A stretch of DNA of 38,702 nt from Bacteroidia bacterium (GTDB taxonomy: Bacteria; Bacteroidota; Bacteroidia; B-17B0; Aurantibacillaceae): positions 1-38,702 of the forward strand of contig JAIOZA010000026.1 in the NCBI GenBank assembly GCA_021740825.1. Direction: 5' to 3'. The position numbers were made by a program, and so were the translations under genes. Below are positions 31,933 through 38,702 of this stretch, piece by piece (within the stretch, counting starts at the first letter, position 1; each line of letters begins with the position of its first letter). The notes beneath the pieces were generated by a model. That model searched no databases, was not told where the DNA came from, and worked only from the letters and a program-made list of their open reading frames with translations.

Positions 31933-34900
31933 TTACTGAACAACAAATATAATTGGTTTTGTTGTTTGAGAACTCGTTTTAAAGTAATACATTCCTGAAT
32001 TCAAGCTTGAAATATTAATTGAAGTTTCATTTGAAATAATTGCACCTTTATATACTACTTGTCCAATAGCATTTACAATACTATATGTTACACTTCCCAT
32101 TTCTTCAAAATTGCTTAGTGTCACCATTAAGTTATCCTTAGCGGGATTTGGGAAAAGTTTAATTTCAGACATAATTGTTTCATCAGAAGTTGATTCATAA
32201 ATTACCATTCTGCTTGATAAGTTACAAGCATTTGCTTCAGCACAAGAGCCAAGAGTACAACCATGAGCTAAGTGAGCTTGAACGCCATTAGCATCAATGC
32301 AAATCGTATTTCCTTTGTGACAAACTTCTACTTTTTTCACATTACTATTACCTGCATAGCAAACAACATTTACAACACATACTTTTACATCATCAGTAAC
32401 GGCGCATCCATTAGCATCCGTTGCTGTTAAAACATAAGAAGTTGTTACAGAAGGGCAAACTGTATTGTTAGTAGTTGTTGTTCCATTACTCCAAGAATAG
32501 CTTAAAGAACCAGTGCCGCCAGTAGCAGAACCATTTAATGTAGCACAAGACATTGGTAAGTAACCAAAATATACTACTTTATCAGCACCTGCGTTTGCAG
32601 AAATTGCAGTAGGTTGAGAAACAATAATATTTGTATTAGCAGAACAACCGTTAGCGTCTGTTACTGTGTAGCTGTAAGAACCAGCAGTTACTGTATTATT
32701 GCTTGTACCAGTATAAGGAGCAGTACCGCCATTTGCAGAAACACTAACTACAGCAGTTCCACCATTACATAAAATAGAAGAAGCAGAGCTAGATGCTACT
32801 AAAGCAGTTGGTTCAGAAACCACAATACTTGTAAAAGCAGAACAGCCATTAGCGTCTAATACTGTATAGTTATAAGAACCAGCAGAAACTGTATTATTAC
32901 CTGTTCCAACATAAGCACCAGTACCTCCATTTGCAGATACATTAACCACTGCAGTTCCTCCGTTACATAAAATAGAAGAAGCAGAACTAGATGCTACTAA
33001 AGCAGTTGGTTCAGAAACTACAATACTTGTAGAAGCAGAACAGCCATTTGCATCAGTAACTGTGTAGTTATAAGAACCAGCTGCTACTGTATTATCGCCT
33101 GTTCCAACATAAGCGCCAGTACCACCATTTGCAGATACATTAACTACTGCAGTTCCTCCGTTACATAAAATAGAAGAAGCAGATGAATTAGCTATTAAAG
33201 CAGAAGGTTGAGAAACATTAATTGAAGTATTAGCAGAACAACCGTTAGCGTCAGTTACTGTGTAGCTGTAAGAACCAGCAGTTACATTAAAATCACCTGT
33301 TCCAGTGTAAGGAGCAGTGCCACCATTTGCAGAAACACTAACTACTGCAGAACCACCATTACATAAAATAGCAGAAGCAGAGCTAGAAGCAACTAAAGCC
33401 GTTGGTTCAGAAACATTAATTGAAGTATTAGCAGAACAACCGTTAGCGTCTGTTACTGTGAAGCTGTAAGAACCAGCAGTTACAGTATTATCACCTGTTC
33501 CAACATAAACACCAGTACCACCATTTGCTGAAACTGTTACATTAGTTGAACCGCCGTTACAAAGGATAGATCCACTGATTGAACTTGCTACTAATAATGC
33601 AGGTTGTGTAATGCTAACAGAAGCCTCAGCGTAGCAGCCAAAATTTGAACCACTAACTGTAGTATTGATTACCCATTGTGCTGGGAAAAGTCCGCTAACA
33701 CTAAGCGTTCCATCACCTGTTGGGTTATTATTTGTACTAATACCGTCGTTGCTAAACCAATTGTAACCATAGTTAAGCGCTAGGCCACCAGTTAGAACTG
33801 CACTTGCAGTTCCATTATTAGCACCAAAGCAGCTTATGTTTGTAGAAGTAATTGTGAAGACAGGATCTGGAATTACAGTTACCAATTGAGTAGCAATAAC
33901 AGAACATTGATTATTAGCAACACTAGTTACAACAATACGATAAGCACGAGTAGCACTTGGAGAAGCATTTCTGCCACCGCTTGTAAAAGGACTAGCAACG
34001 TTAGTTCCAGACCAGCCAGTTCCCGTTACATTCACCCAGTTACCGCTGTTATCTTGGTATTGCCATTGGTAGTTTATGTTTCCTAAACCACCAGAGATAG
34101 AAGCAGATAAAACTGCAGTTCCACCGTTACATATTGTTGTATTAGGTGCATTCGAAGTAATAGTAGCAACAAGCGGAGTTGGCTCTGTTACTGTTATATT
34201 TGTAGTTGATGTACAACCGTTAGCATCAGTTACTGTGTAGTTATATGAACCTGCAGTTACTGTGAAATTACCTATTCCGCTATATGGAGTTGTACCTCCT
34301 GCAGCAATAACTGTTACAGTTGTAGATGCCCCGTTACAAGTAATATTTCCGCTGGTTGAACTTGCAGAAAGTGTAGAAGGTTCAGAAACATTAATTGAAG
34401 TATTAGCAGAACAACCGTTAGCGTCAGTTACTGTGTAGCTGTAAGAACCAGCAGTTACATTATAATCACCTGTTCCAGTATAAGGAGCAGTGCCTCCATT
34501 TGCAGAAACACTAACTACTGCAGAACCACCATTACATAAAATAGAAGAAGAAGAAGCAGTAGCAACTATATTTGTTACGTTAATAGTAATACTTGAAGTT
34601 GAAGTACATCCATTTAAATCAGTTCCACTAATAGAATATACAGAATTTACTGTTGGAGTTTCTGTGATACTATTATTTGTAGAATTATTTGACCAAGTAT
34701 AGTTTACATCATTAATACTATGTGAACTTAAACCAGATACATCATCTGTACTATACATATCCCATTCGGCAGCTAAGGTAGAAAAACCATTTGATGGATT
34801 TACACTAACTCCAGAGTGTACAGTTGATTTTCTTCTTAATGTTTTATCTAAAGTAGTTAAACTTCCATTAGTCCAAGCGCTTCCTGGATTTTGACCTATC

Positions 34901-36651
34901 GAACCAAAAATATCTACAAACGAAGAAGTTGAAATTTTATATAAGGCAAATGCATCATTTCCATTATAGCTCAGAGAAAGGCCTAATGAAGTATTTTGAC
35001 CTGAATAAATAGCTGCACCTGAATTAGAGTAAACAATAGATGCTCCATCTAACAAGGTTCCGGTTAATTGGACATTAAACGTAGGTGAAATAGCTCCATT
35101 ATGAAATGCTTGGTAACGGTAATCTGATAAATTAACAGATGCTCCAGTGCCATTATAAATTTCAAGATATTTATTGTTTGAACTTCCTTCTACATATTCT
35201 GAAATAATTAAATCTTTAGCTAATGTTTTAGCAGTTAAGGTAACAGCTTGTCCTAAACATAATAAAGTATTAGTAGCTGAAATATTTAAATTTGGAGAGC
35301 TATAAACAGCTACATCTTGTAATGCTGAAGTATTTGAACAACCGTTAGCATCTGTTACTTGAACAGAATATGAACCTGCTGTATTTACAGAGATCGATTG
35401 AGCAGTAGCGCCGTTTGACCATAAATAACTATTTGCTGAATTTGCAGTTAAAACTACATTACCTCCATTACATAATGATGTAGATCCATTTGCTGAAACA
35501 GAAGCTGCAGGAAGTGAATTAACAACAATAGTTTGTAAAGATGAGTTAGCAGAACAACCATTAGCATTGGTTACTCTAACTGAATATGTTCCAGCAGTTG
35601 TAGCTGAAATAGATTGAGTAGTAGCACCATTTGACCATAAATAGCTACTTCCAGAATTAGCTGTAAGCGTTACATTATCGCCTTGACAAAAAGTTGTAGA
35701 ACCATTTGCTGAAAAAGAAGCAGTTGGCAGTGCATTAACAGTTACTACTGTTGCAGAAGATGTATTTGTGCAAGTTCCAGCAGCATCAATTACTCTAACG
35801 GTATAAGAATCAGTAGTTGTAGCTGAAATAGATTGTGTTGTAGCGCCATTAGACCATAAATAGCTACTTCCAGAATTTGCAGTTAAAGTTACATTACCAC
35901 CTTGACAAAAAGTTGTAGCTCCTGAAGCAGTTATATTTGCAGAACAAGTTGGTGTAGGTGCTAGAGATACTGAGGCTACAGTGCCATTTACAATTAAATC
36001 ATTAACACCAGCTGTAGGTTGATTAAAATACCATGTTCCTGTTCCACTTGCCCCCCATAATAAGATTCTTAAAGTAATTGTATTACCTGCGGCTACATTT
36101 TGTAAAGCAGAAATACCTGAAAGAGTTATAGCTGTTTGCGCATTTCCCGCGGAAGTGGTTGTTGCTCCCCATGTAATAGTAGAACCAATATCAGTAAAAG
36201 TTCCGCCATTAATACTATACTGCCAAATACCAGTTGAAAAACCGGTTCCTGAACGTCTAATATTATAAGCTGGGATTTGGGTTAATGACAATTTATAACC
36301 CGTGTTAGCGGTTAATGCAAATGAAACAACATTGTTGCTCGAAGTTGCAGCCGATTGCGTTGCAGCTGTATTAGCGGCTGTGCCGCCCCAAGCATCTGCA
36401 GCAGCAGTGTTAATTGTTCCTAATCCACTTCCTCTTGTAAGACCAACCGCTGTAACATTAGCAGCCGTTACAGATGGTGTAAGTGGACTTGGTCCATATG
36501 CGCTTAAACCCTTAAATGAGAATTTAACAAGTTCCGTTGTTTGCGCAAAAATATTTGTACTCATTAAAGTAATGAGCACAACAAATAGTGCAGCCATACT
36601 ATTTCTCACCGAAATAATTGGCTTGTTTTTTTGTAGTGTTTTTTGTTTCAT
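31933..36651 (-). CDS. Giant T9SS adhesin-like protein with SprB-like repeats
   Basis: The 1572-residue protein has a signal peptide (ending TNIFAQ, about 1-37). An N-terminal beta-rich domain covers to about 235. Three Ig-like repeats of about 70 residues follow to about 455 (SSYLWSNGATTQSISATT). A lamin-tail domain lies at about 480-640 (KDLIISEYVEGSSNNKYLEIYNG). Two SprB-like repeats cover about 695-825, and a further Ig-like and SprB-like stretch runs to about 1010. Five tandem 66-residue repeats span about 1012-1347 (SILCNGGTAVV, then TVTDANGCSA). Next come another Ig-like repeat, a Cys/His-rich module (about 1427-1470) and a type A sorting domain (LFPNPAKDNLMVTL, to the end). SprB-type repeats occur in gliding-motility adhesins; adhesion is the likely role here, by analogy. 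Confidence 0.88.
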   Translation of the reverse strand: MKQKTLQKNKPIISVRNSMAALFVVLITLMSTNIFAQTTELVKFSFKGLSAYGPSPLTPSVTAANVTAVGLTRGSGLGTINTAAADAWGGTAANTAATQSAATSSNNVVSFALTANTGYKLSLTQIPAYNIRRSGTGFSTGIWQYSINGGTFTDIGSTITWGATTTSAGNAQTAITLSGISALQNVAAGNTITLRILLWGASGTGTWYFNQPTAGVNDLIVNGTVASVSLAPTPTCSANITASGATTFCQGGNVTLTANSGSSYLWSNGATTQSISATTTDSYTVRVIDAAGTCTNTSSATVVTVNALPTASFSANGSTTFCQGDNVTLTANSGSSYLWSNGATTQSISATTAGTYSVRVTNANGCSANSSLQTIVVNSLPAASVSANGSTSLCNGGNVVLTANSANSYLWSNGATAQSISVNTAGSYSVQVTDANGCSNTSALQDVAVYSSPNLNISATNTLLCLGQAVTLTAKTLAKDLIISEYVEGSSNNKYLEIYNGTGASVNLSDYRYQAFHNGAISPTFNVQLTGTLLDGASIVYSNSGAAIYSGQNTSLGLSLSYNGNDAFALYKISTSSFVDIFGSIGQNPGSAWTNGSLTTLDKTLRRKSTVHSGVSVNPSNGFSTLAAEWDMYSTDDVSGLSSHSINDVNYTWSNNSTNNSITETPTVNSVYSISGTDLNGCTSTSSITINVTNIVATASSSSILCNGGSAVVSVSANGGTAPYTGTGDYNVTAGSYSYTVTDANGCSANTSINVSEPSTLSASSTSGNITCNGASTTVTVIAAGGTTPYSGIGNFTVTAGSYNYTVTDANGCTSTTNITVTEPTPLVATITSNAPNTTICNGGTAVLSASISGGLGNINYQWQYQDNSGNWVNVTGTGWSGTNVASPFTSGGRNASPSATRAYRIVVTSVANNQCSVIATQLVTVIPDPVFTITSTNISCFGANNGTASAVLTGGLALNYGYNWFSNDGISTNNNPTGDGTLSVSGLFPAQWVINTTVSGSNFGCYAEASVSITQPALLVASSISGSILCNGGSTNVTVSANGGTGVYVGTGDNTVTAGSYSFTVTDANGCSANTSINVSEPTALVASSSASAILCNGGSAVVSVSANGGTAPYTGTGDFNVTAGSYSYTVTDANGCSANTSINVSQPSALIANSSASSILCNGGTAVVNVSANGGTGAYVGTGDNTVAAGSYNYTVTDANGCSASTSIVVSEPTALVASSSASSILCNGGTAVVNVSANGGTGAYVGTGNNTVSAGSYNYTVLDANGCSAFTSIVVSEPTALVASSSASSILCNGGTAVVSVSANGGTAPYTGTSNNTVTAGSYSYTVTDANGCSANTNIIVSQPTAISANAGADKVVYFGYLPMSCATLNGSATGGTGSLSYSWSNGTTTTNNTVCPSVTTSYVLTATDANGCAVTDDVKVCVVNVVCYAGNSNVKKVEVCHKGNTICIDANGVQAHLAHGCTLGSCAEANACNLSSRMVIYESTSDETIMSEIKLFPNPAKDNLMVTLSNFEEMGSVTYSIVNAIGQVVYKGAIISNETSINISSLNSGMYYFKTSSQTTKPIIFVVQ
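32610..33600 (-). repeat. Five tandem 198-bp SprB-like repeats
   Basis: The same codons recur at exactly 198-base intervals (for example 32801, 32999, 33197, 33395, 33593), so each unit is 66 residues. Units differ by scattered substitutions but keep LCNGG, SANGGT, GSYxYTV and DANGC. Two further related units lie at about 34190-34570, separated by unrelated domains. Confidence 0.88.
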
Positions 36652-36911
36652 TTTATTTGTTTAGTTAAGTATTTAAATTGGAAATATTTCCGTCGTAAAA
36701 AAACAAAAAAAGGTTTTTACATTAATAAATTAATAGTTATATAATTACTAAAATAACATAAGAATTAATGTATGTAAAATTTACATTGATTGAATTAATT
36801 CACCAAAAATGGGCTTCCGGATAGTTTTTTAATTAATAGTTGTTTAATAATTATTTAACTTCTATTAAAAAAACATGCACTTACTTTGCAAAAAATATAA
36901 AAACAGCAATT

Positions 36912-37145
36912 ATGTCAATTTCATCAACTAAAAAAATAAACAAATTAAAAACTAATAAAATAGTAAGAGAGAATATTAATTTAAATAAAAGCAATATTCT
37001 TGTTACTAAAATGGATATATCATTTAATTGTATTGATCAGGACAATTGGGTTTCCCAACTTCCTGAAATTAATTTAACAAGCCATTTTCATACTCAAAAA
37101 CTAACTAAAAACGGGAAGTTAATTTTTAAATGGTGGGAAAATTAA
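36912..37145 (+). CDS. Small hypothetical protein
   Basis: From the ATG at 36912 the product has 77 residues. It has a basic N-terminal half (KKINKLKTNK) and an ending with several aromatic residues, SHFHTQKLTKNGKLIFKWWEN. A TTG at 36840 would add 24 residues, but the ATG is preferred. A perfect-stem terminator follows 66 bases after its stop. No family recognised. The gene is divergent from the 1572-residue protein gene; the 260 bases between hold no exact promoter consensus. Coding status is uncertain, because AT-rich DNA gives frames like this by chance. Confidence 0.45.
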   Translation: MSISSTKKINKLKTNKIVRENINLNKSNILVTKMDISFNCIDQDNWVSQLPEINLTSHFHTQKLTKNGKLIFKWWEN

Positions 37146-37210
37146 GTAAATATATTTTTTAAAATTTACAACTCGATAAAATTTTCTTTTAATAGTTATT
37201 ACTTATATAA

Positions 37211-37246
37211 AACAAAAAAACCCTGATTAGTCAGGGTTTTTTTGTT
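37211..37246. terminator. Bidirectional terminator with 16-bp stem
   Basis: Bases 37211-37226 pair perfectly with 37231-37246 (core CCCTGA/TCAGGG plus A/T runs) around a TTAG loop. It lies between the small plus-strand gene and the 3' end of the minus-strand surface protein gene and can serve both. Confidence 0.92.
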
Positions 37247-37264
37247 TCGGTTATTTTTAATCTA

Positions 37265-38702
37265 TTATTGTTTAATTATTTTATAAACTTGATTATTTAA
37301 TTTGATAAAGTAAGTGCCATTTCTCCAATCATTAGTATTAATTTTAGTATGGTTTTCTGAAATGGTTGTTGATAGTATTATTTCGCCTAAAACATTATAA
37401 ACATTCATCAACATTTTTTTATCGCTTGATGCATTGAAATCCAATTTTATTTCAAATGAATTATTAAATGGATTTGGATAAACTAACGCGCGATTATTTT
37501 CATGTATTTCATTTACTGCAGTACAAGCGCTTACATTTTGAGTAATACTAGCGCTTGAGGAGCATAATCCATCATTAACCGTTATTGAATATATAGTTGT
37601 TGTAGTTGGAGTAATTGAAATTGACATGGTTGTTGCACTATTTGACCATAAGTAGGATGTGGCATTTGAACTAGCAGTTAAAACTACACTTTCGCCAACA
37701 CAAATTAAAGAGTTGCTTGTGCTAACTGAAATAGTTGGCAGTTGATTGACAATAATTTGAACATTAGCATTGCCAGAACAGCCATTACTAATTCCACTTA
37801 AATAATAAGTTGTATTGCTAGTTGGTGCAACTATTTCGTTTACTAAAACTGAACCTGATGGCAGCCATGTATAAGTGGAAGCTCCATTTGCTGTTAGTGT
37901 AACTGTTTGTCCGGCACAAATTGCAGTACTACTTGCTATTGCAGAAACCGTTGGATTTGCAGTCACCGAAATTGTAATACTACTTATATTAAAACAATTA
38001 TTATTATCCAAACCTTCAACTGTGTACGTTGCATTTGTTATAGGATTTACTGTATAAGTTGAAGTGTTTGGCCCGTTAGTCCACGTATAGTTAGTTGCAC
38101 CATTTGCAGTTAGTACAACTGTTTGTCCAGCACAGACTGCCGTTGCAGAACTTGTGGCAGTAACAACTGGCAATGCATTTACTACTACATTTGTTGTAGC
38201 TGTCTTTGAGCAACCGTTTGCATCAGTTCCAGTTACGGTATAAGTTGTATTAGTTGTTGGAATAAAACTAATTGCATCTGTAACACCATTTGACCAAACA
38301 TAAGTTGAAGCGCCACCACCCGAAAGCGTGACATTATTCCCTTCACAAACTGCCGCTGCAGAACTTGCGGCAGTAACAACTGGCAATGCATTTACTACTA
38401 CATTTGTTGTAGCTGTCTTTGAACAACCGTTTGCATCAGTTCCAGTTACAGTATAAGTTGTATTAGCTGTTGGAATAAAACTAATTGCATCTATAACACC
38501 ATTTGACCAAACATAAGTTGAAGCGCCACCACCCGAAAGCGTGACATTATTTCCTTCACAAACTACCGTTGCAGAACTTGCTGCTGTAACAACTGGCAAT
38601 GCATTTACTACTACACTTGTTGTAGCTGTCTTTGAGCAACCGTTTGCATCAGTTCCAGTTACGGTATAAGTTGTATTAGTTGTTGGAATAAAACTAATTG
38701 CA
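37265..38702 (-). CDS. T9SS surface protein with Ig-like repeats, 5'-truncated by the window edge
   Basis: The frame stays open to the right edge, so the N-terminus lies outside; 478 residues are visible. The Met-equivalent TTG at 38599 is inside a repeat (NALPVV) and is not a start. Visible content is about six Ig-like repeats of about 70 residues (CEGNNVTLSGGGASTYVWSN, then TVTGTDANGCS). The outermost are nearly identical 71-residue units; inner ones are diverged (CAGQTVTLTANGASTYTW). A type A T9SS sorting domain begins LVYPNPFNNSFEIKLDF and ends YFIKLNNQVYKIIKQ. It is likely a cell-surface protein; the enzymatic or binding N-terminal part is not visible. Confidence 0.88.
   Translation of the reverse strand, partial: AISFIPTTNTTYTVTGTDANGCSKTATTSVVVNALPVVTAASSATVVCEGNNVTLSGGGASTYVWSNGVIDAISFIPTANTTYTVTGTDANGCSKTATTNVVVNALPVVTAASSAAAVCEGNNVTLSGGGASTYVWSNGVTDAISFIPTTNTTYTVTGTDANGCSKTATTNVVVNALPVVTATSSATAVCAGQTVVLTANGATNYTWTNGPNTSTYTVNPITNATYTVEGLDNNNCFNISSITISVTANPTVSAIASSTAICAGQTVTLTANGASTYTWLPSGSVLVNEIVAPTSNTTYYLSGISNGCSGNANVQIIVNQLPTISVSTSNSLICVGESVVLTASSNATSYLWSNSATTMSISITPTTTTIYSITVNDGLCSSSASITQNVSACTAVNEIHENNRALVYPNPFNNSFEIKLDFNASSDKKMLMNVYNVLGEIILSTTISENHTKINTNDWRNGTYFIKLNNQVYKIIKQ
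38171..38702 (-). repeat. 213-bp near-identical tandem repeats
   Basis: Unit boundaries at 38171, 38384 and 38597 are exactly 213 bases apart (71 codons). The two complete units differ at roughly ten positions, and the third runs off the window. Such similarity implies recent duplication or gene conversion, and copy number may be collapsed in short-read assemblies. Confidence 0.9.

Noticed and set aside
32610..38702. Regular repeats suggesting a CRISPR array
   Set aside because: The periods are 198 and 213 bases, in frame and coding for protein repeats; there are no short repeats with unique spacers and no cas genes.

Overview
The window looks like chromosomal DNA of a low-GC member of the Bacteroidota. 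The evidence is at least three exported proteins with type IX secretion (T9SS) C-terminal sorting domains, SprB-like adhesin repeats, a carboxypeptidase-regulatory-domain TonB-dependent receptor, promoter elements of the Bacteroidota form TAnnTTTG, few visible Shine-Dalgarno sequences, and a YtxJ-type bacillithiol protein. I cannot place the organism below phylum/class level. No tRNA, rRNA, CRISPR array, prophage or insertion sequence was found.

Left part (1-13.9 kb) is mostly housekeeping: tyrS, a conserved hypothetical, pdhB, an rsmF-type rRNA methyltransferase divergent from recX, hemW, ung, a tiny lipoprotein coupled to ytxJ, osmC divergent from an outer-membrane-like protein coupled to lipA, a membrane protein, an exported alpha/beta hydrolase, dCMP deaminase and a very basic secreted protein. 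The gaps between these genes hold several families of short interspersed palindromic repeats, mostly at gene 3' ends, and one candidate structured small RNA that ends in a strong terminator.

Centre (14.2-23.5 kb) is one tight same-strand cluster: a 1238-residue TonB-dependent receptor, a 1450-residue exported protein with an unusual conserved-looking C-terminal tail, and a PorV/PorQ-type outer-membrane barrel, closed by a 12-bp-stem terminator. This is the best candidate for an undescribed cell-surface or export module. It is followed by greA, a HIT-family hydrolase overlapping greA by one base, and yidC.

Right part (26.5-38.7 kb) is dominated by surface proteins: a 1070-residue T9SS protein with BNR/sortilin-like repeats, a 1572-residue adhesin-like T9SS protein with 198-bp SprB-like repeats and a lamin-tail domain, and a 5'-truncated T9SS protein with nearly identical 213-bp repeats running off the window edge. 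gatB and two small hypothetical genes lie between them. Two near-perfect, probably bidirectional terminators insulate the large genes.
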